From CAZMVY01 sp964617875 (lineage in GTDB: Bacteria > Planctomycetota > Phycisphaerae > UBA1845 > PWPN01), in NCBI GenBank assembly GCA_964617875.1, contig CAZUAI010000065.1, positions 1-31,086 of the forward strand: a DNA stretch of 31,086 bases, in the 5' to 3' direction. The position numbers were made by a program, and so were the translations under genes. The notes under the pieces are model-generated. The model had not been told where the DNA came from. It made no database searches and was given only the letters and a program-made list of their open reading frames with translations. The first letter of the stretch is position 1. Each line of letters begins with the position of its first letter. Shown piece by piece: positions 14,886-22,167 of the stretch.

Positions 14886-16555
14886 CGGAAACTCTCGCGG
14901 CAATCTGGACCCCGACGGATCAGCTCTGGCGCATCGCGCCGGAGCTGGCGATCGTCGGCGCGATCGTGGCGGTGCTGGCGACGTCGATCTTCACACGGCG
15001 GAACCCGTACGCGGCGGCGGCCGTGGCGCTGATCGGCCTGCTGGCGGCGCTGCTGCTGATCGGGACGGCCGGGCGGGAGATGGTGCTGGGCGGCTCGGCG
15101 GGCCTGGGCGGCGACACGCCGTCGCCGATGATCATCACGGACGGGCTCAGCATCTTCTACAAGCTGTTCCTCGTGCTCTTCCTCGCGCTGGTGACGGGGT
15201 TGTGGCTGATCGGGATCGCCGTGCGGCGTTCGGCGGCCGCGCCGCCGGCCGTCCACGCGCCGGAGTTCCTCACGCTCCTGCTGAGCAGCGCGGTCGGCAT
15301 GATCCTGATGGTCAGCACGCTGAACCTGCTGATGATCGTGCTGGCGATCGAACTGGCGTCGCTCCCCAGCTACGCCATCGCGGGCTTCCACAAGCGGAAC
15401 CGGCTCAGCGCCGAGGCGTCGCTCAAGTACGTCGTCTTCGGCGCGGCGACGGCGGCGATCATGCTCTACGGCGTGTCGCTGCTGTACGGCTGCTTCGGCA
15501 CGCTGGACATCACCCGGATCGCCCACGAGATCGCGCGCGGCGGCGAAATCCCGGCGGGCGGCCTGCTCCCGATCGTCGGCCTGTCTGCCCTGTGCGTCGG
15601 GATCGGATTCAAGATCGCGGCCGTGCCGTTCCACTTCTGGTGCCCCGACGTGTTCGAGGGCGCGCCCGTCGAGGTAACGACGTGGCTGAGCGTGTCGAGC
15701 AAGGCGGCGGGGCTGGGCCTCATCGTGCGCCTCGTCTCGGCCCTGCTGGCGCCGGTGGAGCCGGAGCGGATCGAATCGTTGTGGGGGCCGATGGCGGTCG
15801 CGATCGGCGCCTTCGCGTCGCTCACGTGCACGGTGGGCAACTTCGCCGCGTACCGGCAGGACAACGTCAAGCGGATCCTCGCGTATTCGTCGATCGCGCA
15901 CGCCGGCTACATGCTGATGGCCGCGGCGATCCTGCTGCCGCCGGGCGCCCCGGGCGACGCGAGCCAGGCCCACCCGGCGTTCAGCGCCCTGATCGTCTAC
16001 GTGCTGACGTACCTGTTCATGAACCTCGGCGCGTTCGGCGCGACGGCGCTCGTGTCGTGGCAGACGGGCTCGGAGTCGCTGGCGGCGTTCGCGAACCTCG
16101 GGCGGCGCGCCCCGGGGATCGCCGTGCCGATGACGATCTGCCTCTTCTCGCTCGTCGGCCTGCCGCCGCTCGGCGGGTTCCTGGCGAAGTGGTGGCTGCT
16201 GTACGCGCTCGGGCTGGGCGCCGGGCGGCAGCCGTGGCTCTGGCTGCTCATCGTCGTCCTGGTGCTCAACACGCTTTTCAGCCTGTACTACTACGCCCGC
16301 ATCGTCGTCGCGATGTTCCTGCGGGGCGAACCGCGCAAGGACGCGGCGACATGGACGCCGCCGTTCGCCGGCCTCGTGATGGTCAACGCGTGCGCCCTGA
16401 TCCTCCTGGTCCTCGGCACGGTCGGCGTCCGTCCGATGAAGATGCTCGCCGACGGCTACGCCTCGCGGCTCTACCACGGGCCGCCCCAACCCCCGCTTGC
16501 GGCCCCGCTGCTGGCCGAACCGGCGCCGGCGGATCCCAGGCCCGCCGCGCAGTAG
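14882..16555 (+). CDS. nuoN: NADH-quinone oxidoreductase subunit N
   Basis: The 557-residue inner antiporter-like subunit of complex I. Motifs: LLMIVLAIELASLPSYAIAG (about 151-170, key Glu), VPFHFWCPDVFEGAPVEVTT (about 249-268) and RILAYSSIAHAGYMLM (about 333-348). The start overlaps nuoM by ATGA. It is the last gene of the operon. The C-terminal 40 residues are Pro/Ala-rich. After the stop come a purine-rich stretch (AACGCGAAAAGACGAGAG) and a GC palindrome region up to 16646, which may help end the transcript. No nuoE, nuoF or nuoG follows; the next gene is convergent and unrelated. Confidence 0.95.
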   Translation: MTETLAAIWTPTDQLWRIAPELAIVGAIVAVLATSIFTRRNPYAAAAVALIGLLAALLLIGTAGREMVLGGSAGLGGDTPSPMIITDGLSIFYKLFLVLFLALVTGLWLIGIAVRRSAAAPPAVHAPEFLTLLLSSAVGMILMVSTLNLLMIVLAIELASLPSYAIAGFHKRNRLSAEASLKYVVFGAATAAIMLYGVSLLYGCFGTLDITRIAHEIARGGEIPAGGLLPIVGLSALCVGIGFKIAAVPFHFWCPDVFEGAPVEVTTWLSVSSKAAGLGLIVRLVSALLAPVEPERIESLWGPMAVAIGAFASLTCTVGNFAAYRQDNVKRILAYSSIAHAGYMLMAAAILLPPGAPGDASQAHPAFSALIVYVLTYLFMNLGAFGATALVSWQTGSESLAAFANLGRRAPGIAVPMTICLFSLVGLPPLGGFLAKWWLLYALGLGAGRQPWLWLLIVVLVLNTLFSLYYYARIVVAMFLRGEPRKDAATWTPPFAGLVMVNACALILLVLGTVGVRPMKMLADGYASRLYHGPPQPPLAAPLLAEPAPADPRPAAQ

Positions 16556-16646
16556 ACGGGAACGCGAAAAGACGAGAGAGCGAAAGCGAAGGAAAACCCA
16601 CAGGCGGGCGAACCTCCGGGCACGCGGCCACGGGGACCCGCCCATC
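16556..16646. other. Convergent spacer after nuoN
   Basis: A 91-base gap between two converging genes. It begins with low-complexity GCGAAA/GACGAGAG units like those in the nuoC-nuoD gap. It then contains GGCGGGC (16603-16609) and, near its end, GACCCGCCCATCC (16635-16647), which could pair to form a bidirectional terminator-like hairpin. No T-run is present, so termination here is inferred from position. Confidence 0.35.
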
Positions 16647-17330
16647 CTACGCTGCCGGCGTTGCGGCGATCTGGTCGTCGGGAACGCCCAGGGCCCGCAG
16701 AACGCCGATGGCCATGACGGCGTCGCCCGCCGGCCGCATGTGGACGCCGTCGGTGGTCAGCCAGTTGTCCGGCCGCGGGTTTGCGGCAAGGGCGGCGAGG
16801 AAAAGGGCGTGCAGGTCGCAGAAGGTGCAGCCGGCGCCGTCGGCGGCCTCCTTCATCGCGGCGACGTAGCGCACCAGCCGGCGGTTGCCGACCGAGTCGG
16901 CGCGTTCCTCGATGATCGTCGGCGCGAGCAGCAGGACGTCGCACCCGCGCTCCCGCACCCGCCGGACCATCTCGCGCACGTCGGCGCGGTAGCGGTCCAG
17001 GACGGGGGCGTCGTCGGGCAGCGCGAGGTTGTGCCACACGTCGTTGACACCCACGTTGATCATGACGCGCTGCGGGTCGCGGGCGAGCACGTCCCGGTCG
17101 AACCGGGCGAGCATGTCGCGCGACTGGTTTCCGCCGACGCCGGCGTTGAGAATCCTCCCGGGCCTCAGTTGCGGGTAGCGAGCGACGAAGACGGCGTGGA
17201 TCATCCGGAGATAGCCGCCGGCCTGGGTGATGCTGTCGCCGAGCGCGACGATCCGCTCGCCGGGGCGGAGGACCGGCGCGGGCGGCGCGACCGGTGCCGG
17301 CGGAAGGTAACGAAGCATGTCGGCAAGCAT
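16647..17330 (-). CDS. SGNH/GDSL-family esterase or lipase
   Basis: A 227-residue SGNH-hydrolase that should cleave ester bonds, for example O-acetyl groups on polysaccharides; the substrate cannot be read from sequence. All blocks are present: block I VALGDSITQAGG (Ser nucleophile), block II NAGVGGNQS (Gly oxyanion), block III INVGVNDVWHN (Asn oxyanion) and block V DGVHM (catalytic Asp and His). ATG 17330 (MLADMLRY) is preferred; an upstream frame to 17408 exists but is encoded by the ACGGA-rich repeat tail. No clear signal peptide is seen, so the enzyme may be cytoplasmic. It is convergent with nuoN and lies downstream of the glycosidase-like gene on the same strand, so the two might act on the same glycans. 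Confidence 0.85.
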   Translation of the reverse strand: MLADMLRYLPPAPVAPPAPVLRPGERIVALGDSITQAGGYLRMIHAVFVARYPQLRPGRILNAGVGGNQSRDMLARFDRDVLARDPQRVMINVGVNDVWHNLALPDDAPVLDRYRADVREMVRRVRERGCDVLLLAPTIIEERADSVGNRRLVRYVAAMKEAADGAGCTFCDLHALFLAALAANPRPDNWLTTDGVHMRPAGDAVMAIGVLRALGVPDDQIAATPAA

Positions 17331-17487
17331 GGCGACCGTTGTTCCGTTCGTCCGTTGTTCCATTCGTCCGCGAGCCCCTTGTTCCGTTCGTCCGTTGTTC
17401 CGCGTCATCCCCGCGCAAGCGGGAATCCAGACCCCCGCCCGCTGCTCTGCTCCCCCGCTTGCCCCGCTTTCGCGGGGACAGGCCGCG
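17331..17487 (-). repeat. Composite double-hairpin repeat with ACGGA-rich tail, copy 2
   Basis: Read on the minus strand, the order is: GGCCTGTCCCCGCGAAAGCG, a hairpin (plus 17462-17477); a longer GC-rich spacer; CTGGATTCCCGC..GCGGGGAT, a hairpin (plus 17407-17426); ATGACG; then AACGGACGAACGGAACA units up to the GDSL start at 17330. Parts, order and junction words match copy 1 at 5546-5642 in the opposite direction. The tail here contains two near-identical 21-base blocks separated by GGGGCTCGCGG. Confidence 0.75.
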
Positions 17488-17499
17488 GGGGTGACGACC

Positions 17500-19290
17500 T
17501 CAGTCCTCAGCGCTCGGTCCTTCCTGTTGGCACGCGGGGATCCGGTTCGGCCCGTTGAAACACGTCTGGAACGACGTGAAATCGGCCAGGTCGATGTCCC
17601 CGTCGGCGTCCAGGTCGATCAACTCGCACTCGGGCCATCGGTACGGCCGGTTCGCCCCGGCGAAGCACGCCTGAAGGATCTTGAAGTCGTCCAGGTCCAC
17701 GTCGCCGTCCGGTTCCACGTCGCCCCGCGCGAATGCGAGGACCTCGACGTTGTCGTACGTGGCGTCCGCCTTGCACACCCGCAGCGAGATCACACCCGAC
17801 GAGCGGCGCCGGTGAGGGTCGTCCCACTCAATCCGGGATACACCATCCACGTACACGTGCAAGTGATCGCCCACCACCTCAACGCGAATATGGTGATAGA
17901 CCGAGGTATCGGCCACGGCGCCCGTGACCGTCGCGACAGTCCCGTCCGCCCGAGTGTACACGCCAAGGTCGCCGTTGCGGCGGAGATACACGAGGTAGGT
18001 CCACAGGTCGCCGTCGTCCCAGATCCATCCGCCGCGGAGCGACACGCCGGCCCAGTTCGCCGGGTTGTTGCCGGCCGTCGCGTTGATCTTCACGTCACAA
18101 TCGACGCGAACGTTGCGGTACTCGTACGGCAAATGCAGGGCGGCGCCGCAACCCTTGACCAGGCTGGTTTGCCGGCAGCCACCGCCGTCGAGCGCCCAAT
18201 CGCCAGACAGCACGCGCCACGGACCGGCATCGGCCGCGAAGTCCGCCGTAACCAGCGCCGGCGGCGGCGGGAACGGCAGCTGCGACGGCGCGGGCGGCGG
18301 GAGCGGGTTGGGGTAGCTGCGGGCGAGGTCGCCGTACGTCCGGCCGATCCGCGTGGGCTGCCCCGTCGGGCCGATCAGGGCCAGGTCGGTCATCGTGGCG
18401 TCCCAGTTGCCCGGCCACGGCCCGAGGAACCAGAAGAACCGCTCGACGCGCGTCTCCAGCCGGGGACAGAGCTGCTCGATGAACTCGTTGATGTAGACGG
18501 GGTCCAGCGGCGTGCTCCAGGAGGGCACGCCGAACTCGGTGATCCACAGCTCGGAGTCCGCGTAGAGGCCGGCCTCGACCGTGCGCGTGTACCGGCGGAA
18601 TGGGTCGAGGAAGTCGCGGATCATGCGGTCCGGGTCGAGGGAGCCGATCGCGACGTACGCGTGGCAGTTCCAGATGTCGATCGGCATGGGCGCGCCGGAC
18701 TGTGTACGATACGACGCCAGCGCCTGGTCCCACCAGGAGATCTGGGCGGCCAGCGAGGCGGCGTCGGCCATGTAGGCGAGGCCGGCGACGGCGAACCGTG
18801 CCGTCGGATCGCGCGGCCGGATGAAGTCGTAGTAGGTCTTGAACATGCGGGCGTACTGGTCGGGCGTGAGCCCGTCCTGGCTGCTGGCGTTCGGCTCGTT
18901 GCCGATGATCCAGATCCGGCCGGGGTGGCCGAGCACCCATTGGCCGAACACCGTCGGGTTATCGATCGTGTCGGTGTCCTCGTGGTACCCGTGCGCCCGA
19001 TGGCCGCCGCCGACCAGCAGCCAGTACTTGCACGGCCGGACCATATTGGGCACGTTCGATACGATGAGCTGGTCCCAAATGTAGCCGAAGCAGTCGGGAG
19101 GCATGCCCAACCGGACCATCGTCCCGTTCGCCGACCAGTCGGCACCGGAGACGGCGTACGGATTGGGCGGACTCGCACGGGCGACCAGGGGCAGCAGCCC
19201 CCACGCGCAGGCCGCCAAGGCGGCCCGCACACGACGCGAACGTCGATCGGCCGGAAAGCGTCCTGCGTAGCCTGCGGATGTCGCGGTCAT
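17500..19290 (-). CDS. Secreted glycosidase-like protein with LamG-like and dockerin-type domains
   Basis: A 596-residue secreted protein. It has a signal peptide (positive residues 16-22, hydrophobic 23-38, likely cut after ARA-39). A TIM-barrel-like glycosidase domain (about 45-330) shows IIGNEPN (Glu132, candidate acid/base) and LWITEFGVPSW (Glu252, candidate nucleophile), a clan GH-A pattern resembling GH128/Asl1-like enzymes. A Pro-rich linker (330-345) and a jelly-roll carbohydrate-binding-like domain (about 346-520) follow. Two dockerin-type calcium loops, DVEPDGDVDLDDF (524-536) and DLDADGDIDLADF (559-571), complete it. GAGGAG just upstream supports the start. No cohesin is in the window; such dockerins are common in Planctomycetota without cellulosomes. 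The substrate is unknown, and pseudo-glycosidase status is possible. Confidence 0.7.
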   Translation of the reverse strand: MTATSAGYAGRFPADRRSRRVRAALAACAWGLLPLVARASPPNPYAVSGADWSANGTMVRLGMPPDCFGYIWDQLIVSNVPNMVRPCKYWLLVGGGHRAHGYHEDTDTIDNPTVFGQWVLGHPGRIWIIGNEPNASSQDGLTPDQYARMFKTYYDFIRPRDPTARFAVAGLAYMADAASLAAQISWWDQALASYRTQSGAPMPIDIWNCHAYVAIGSLDPDRMIRDFLDPFRRYTRTVEAGLYADSELWITEFGVPSWSTPLDPVYINEFIEQLCPRLETRVERFFWFLGPWPGNWDATMTDLALIGPTGQPTRIGRTYGDLARSYPNPLPPPAPSQLPFPPPPALVTADFAADAGPWRVLSGDWALDGGGCRQTSLVKGCGAALHLPYEYRNVRVDCDVKINATAGNNPANWAGVSLRGGWIWDDGDLWTYLVYLRRNGDLGVYTRADGTVATVTGAVADTSVYHHIRVEVVGDHLHVYVDGVSRIEWDDPHRRRSSGVISLRVCKADATYDNVEVLAFARGDVEPDGDVDLDDFKILQACFAGANRPYRWPECELIDLDADGDIDLADFTSFQTCFNGPNRIPACQQEGPSAED

Positions 19291-19571
19291 CGCTCCTCGT
19301 TCCCCGGTCGTCGGGTCGTCTGCGCGTCTGCGTGAGAACCGATCCTGCCCTGTATTCTACCACAAGCCCGATTCGCACCCTACCGCCGAAGCCGCGGGGC
19401 ACCCTTCCGGCCGGGTTCGGCGCCGTGCCGCCTCTTTACGGAGATCCCCTGATTTCGTTGCGGGCCGCGAGGATTGGGAGGTCGGCGCGTCCCCCCTGTC
19501 GAAAGAACACGGGGCACGGGGCGACACGGCCTGCTTGCTCGCGGGGCGTTCTTTCGCGACAATTCCCGCCG
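19291..19571. promoter_or_regulatory. Divergent intergenic region with inverted repeat
   Basis: This 281-base gap separates the minus-strand glycosidase-like gene from the plus-strand lipoprotein gene, so it should contain both promoters. No convincing pair of -35/-10 boxes was found; TAGAAT on the minus strand (plus 19352-19362 area) is the best -10 candidate. Just upstream of the lipoprotein, TGTCGAAAGAAC (19497-19508) pairs with GTTCTTTCGCGACA (19548-19561) with a 2-base bulge. The loop begins ACACGGGGCAC, a word also found inside nuoL. Confidence 0.35.
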
Positions 19572-20186
19572 ATGCGATGCTCGCTGTCGTTCTCCCGTGC
19601 CGCCGCCGTCGGATTGCCCGCCCTGGCCCTGCTTGCGGGCTGCGGGCCGGTCCCCAACCGCATCTACATCCAGACCTTCTCGGAGCCGATGGCGCCGGTG
19701 AAGTACTCGACGGACTTCACCGAAGCGTGGTTCGCGCGATCGGCGGACGGCGGCATCGACATCCTGCTGCGATGGAACCAGCCCACGCAGGCCGACCCCA
19801 CGCAGAACATGGAGCAGATCGTCCACGCCCACGCGTTCTGGACGCCCGTCCTGGGCACGACCCGCGCCGAGGCCTCGATGCTCAACGCCATGCTGCGCTT
19901 CATGATCCTCACGCCGCCGACCGGCGTCGGCTACCAGGGCGCCGGGTTCCTGACGTTCCAGATCAACCGCGCCGGCGACACGCTCGAAGGCTCGATCGAG
20001 TCCGGCGAGCTGGTCCCGCGGCAGCTGGTCGGCGGGGCGCAGCAGCCGTTCGGCCCGGCGCGGATCTCGGGGCGGATCCGCGCGACCGAGAGCCGACGGC
20101 AGGTGCTCCGCCTGCTCCACGAGGCCGATCGGAAGCTCCTGGCCCCCTTCGGCGGCGCCGCGTCGGCGCCGTCGCCGGGGATGTAA
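19572..20186 (+). CDS. Predicted lipoprotein of unknown function
   Basis: A 204-residue exported protein. The signal sequence ends in a good lipobox, LLAGC, with Cys24 as the lipidation site. The mature part (IYIQTFSEPMAPVKYSTDFT at about 31-50) is mixed beta/alpha with no Cys beyond 24 and no recognised motif. I do not recognise the family. The start is ATG 19572, which gives a proper signal peptide; an upstream-open frame exists but would destroy it. The glycosyltransferase gene follows 40 bases later on the same strand, so the two may be co-transcribed. A role in envelope assembly is only suggested by that context. Confidence 0.65.
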   Translation: MRCSLSFSRAAAVGLPALALLAGCGPVPNRIYIQTFSEPMAPVKYSTDFTEAWFARSADGGIDILLRWNQPTQADPTQNMEQIVHAHAFWTPVLGTTRAEASMLNAMLRFMILTPPTGVGYQGAGFLTFQINRAGDTLEGSIESGELVPRQLVGGAQQPFGPARISGRIRATESRRQVLRLLHEADRKLLAPFGGAASAPSPGM

Positions 20187-20226
20187 GCCCACGCCGCAAG
20201 ACCCGCCGTCGCGAGGCCCGCTATCC

Positions 20227-22167
20227 ATGCAAGATCCAGTGAACGGCAGCACACAACAATCCTCATCCGGCGGCCGCGCCGGCGCGGCCCTGCTGATCCT
20301 CTTCTCGCTGGCCGTCTGCCTCACGGGCCTGGGCGGCGGGCCGCCGCTTGGCGACCACGAGTGCATTAACGCCCAGGCCGCACGGCAGATCCGCCAGTCG
20401 GGCGAATGGCTCATCCCCCGCCTCGGCGAGATTCCGCGCATCCGCAAGACGCCGCTGGGCATCTGGCTGATCGCCACGGCCTCGAAGGTCTTCGACGATC
20501 CGACGCGGCCGCCGGTGACGGAGTTCTCCGCGCGGCTGCCGTCGGCGCTCGCGTCGATCGGGACCGCGCTGGTCCTCTACTGGCTCGGCGGGCTGATGTA
20601 CGGACGGCGGGGCGGACTGGTCGCGGGGTTCGTCTGGGCGGGCAGCGTCGCGGCGATTCTGTTCGCACACAACGCACAGGTGGACATGGTCCTGACGTTC
20701 GCCACCGCGCTGACGTTCGCCTGCTTCTACCGTGGCGCGATACACGAGCCGCGCAGCGGACCGTTCGTCGCCCTGTTCTTCGCGGCGTTCGCGCTGGCCA
20801 TGATGGCCAAAGCGCCGCTGCCCGTCATGACCGTCGGCGCGGCCCTGTGCGCGTACTGGTTCCTGGCGGCGCCGCTGCTGACGGCCGTGGAGCAGGCCGC
20901 CGTCGTGACGCGGGCTTCCGGCCTCCGGGCGGACGCAGGCAGGATGCCCGCACCACAAGGGGACGGCCCGGCCGAGGACGCCGCCGCGGCACCGGGTTTC
21001 ACGCAACGGCTGATGACGGCGATCGCCGGCCGGTTCCGCCAACTGCCCGTCGCGTGGATCGTGCTCGGCGTCGTGCTGTTCGTGATCATCGCCGGGGCGT
21101 GGCCGCTGTACGTCTACCGGCACGTGCCGAACGCCCTCGCCCTCTGGCGGGCCGAGTATCTCGACCGCGCGACCGGCGAACTCAGCGAGAAGCGCCAGCC
21201 GCTGTGGTACTACCTGCCGTTCGTGCTGGCGTTCGTGGCCCCGTACACGCTGTCCCTTTTCGAGGCCCTTGCGTCGCCCTTTCTCCGCCGGTATCGGGAG
21301 GTGCGCAAGCCCGTCCTCTTCGCGTTCGTCTGGGCCGTCGTCGGAACGGTGCTGCTGAGTCTTCCGCCGTTCAAGCGGCCGCATTACATCCTCTCCGTGA
21401 TGCCCGCCTACAGCCTCCTGCTGACGCCGGTGATCGAACGGCTCTTCTGGCGGCCCGCGAAGGACGACGAACCGGTGCGCATCGCCTGGCCGGCGATGGG
21501 CGTGAACTGGTGCATCCCGCGGGGACGCGCGCTGCTCGCGGTCTGCCTGGCGGTTCCCGTGCTCCTCGCGATCGGTTTCGCGGTCGGCGGCCTGGTCCTG
21601 CGAAAGCAGTTCCCGGGCCTCGTGCCCGCCTACGCCGCCGGCGCGGCGGCCGCCGCCTGCGCCTGGACTGCGGCGGCATGGGTCTACCGGCGCGGTCGCG
21701 GCCCGGCGTCCTTCGCCCTGCTGAACCTCGGCACGCTCGCGCTCGTCCTCCTGGCCGTCCCCGGCGTGGGACGGCACGTCAATCCGAACGCCGACAGCGA
21801 GGGCCTCGTGGCCGCGCTCCGCGAACACGGGATCCGGCCGACCGACCGGATCATCCTCGTGGACGGACGGCCGGACTCGTCGATCGAGTTCTACCACGGC
21901 TACCGCCTCGAACGCCTGATCGACGAGATCGAGATGACCACCGTCCGCCGCAACCGGCGCGATACGTCGCTGGACGTTCTCTTTGAATTCGCCGCCCGGA
22001 TCCGGCAGCGGCTGCGCGAACCCCGCCCCGTGTACCTCGTGCTGTCGGCGGCGAACTACTCGCTGCTGGAGAAGAACCTCGATGTCCGCCCACGCGTCGT
22101 GTTCCGGCTGCCGGACGCGCAGAAAAGCAAGGTGGGCGGCATCGTCGTGATCACGCAACCGTCGTGA
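20227..22167 (+). CDS. ArnT/PMT-type integral membrane glycosyltransferase (GT39/GT83-like)
   Basis: A 646-residue polytopic membrane protein of the dolichyl/undecaprenyl-phosphate sugar transferase class (PMT/ArnT). Such enzymes move a sugar from a polyprenyl phosphate donor to lipid A, protein or other surface acceptors. The first periplasmic loop has the acidic motif GDHE (42-45), followed by RKTPLGIWLIA (about 74-84) and NAQVDMVLTF (about 150-160), with about 12 hydrophobic helices and a C-terminal soluble domain (about 530-646). Residues about 227-243 (VTRASGLRADAGRMPAP) are encoded by a dispersed repeat and lie in a hydrophilic loop. The donor and acceptor are unknown. The gene end overlaps the convergent kinase gene by 17 bases. 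Confidence 0.8.
   Translation: MQDPVNGSTQQSSSGGRAGAALLILFSLAVCLTGLGGGPPLGDHECINAQAARQIRQSGEWLIPRLGEIPRIRKTPLGIWLIATASKVFDDPTRPPVTEFSARLPSALASIGTALVLYWLGGLMYGRRGGLVAGFVWAGSVAAILFAHNAQVDMVLTFATALTFACFYRGAIHEPRSGPFVALFFAAFALAMMAKAPLPVMTVGAALCAYWFLAAPLLTAVEQAAVVTRASGLRADAGRMPAPQGDGPAEDAAAAPGFTQRLMTAIAGRFRQLPVAWIVLGVVLFVIIAGAWPLYVYRHVPNALALWRAEYLDRATGELSEKRQPLWYYLPFVLAFVAPYTLSLFEALASPFLRRYREVRKPVLFAFVWAVVGTVLLSLPPFKRPHYILSVMPAYSLLLTPVIERLFWRPAKDDEPVRIAWPAMGVNWCIPRGRALLAVCLAVPVLLAIGFAVGGLVLRKQFPGLVPAYAAGAAAAACAWTAAAWVYRRGRGPASFALLNLGTLALVLLAVPGVGRHVNPNADSEGLVAALREHGIRPTDRIILVDGRPDSSIEFYHGYRLERLIDEIEMTTVRRNRRDTSLDVLFEFAARIRQRLREPRPVYLVLSAANYSLLEKNLDVRPRVVFRLPDAQKSKVGGIVVITQPS
20906..20962 (-). repeat. 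Dispersed GCGGGCATCC-family repeat inside the glycosyltransferase gene
   Basis: Read on the minus strand: TTGTGGTGCGGGCATCCTGC, then CTGCGTCCG and GGCCGGAAGCCCGCGTCAC. The ends match the intergenic copy at 3848-3902. It is translated in frame by the glycosyltransferase gene as an extra loop peptide. Confidence 0.5.

Noticed and set aside
17331..17400. Regular short repeats resembling a small CRISPR array
   Set aside because: Units are short ACGGA/GAACGGA words with no spacer structure and no cas genes nearby.
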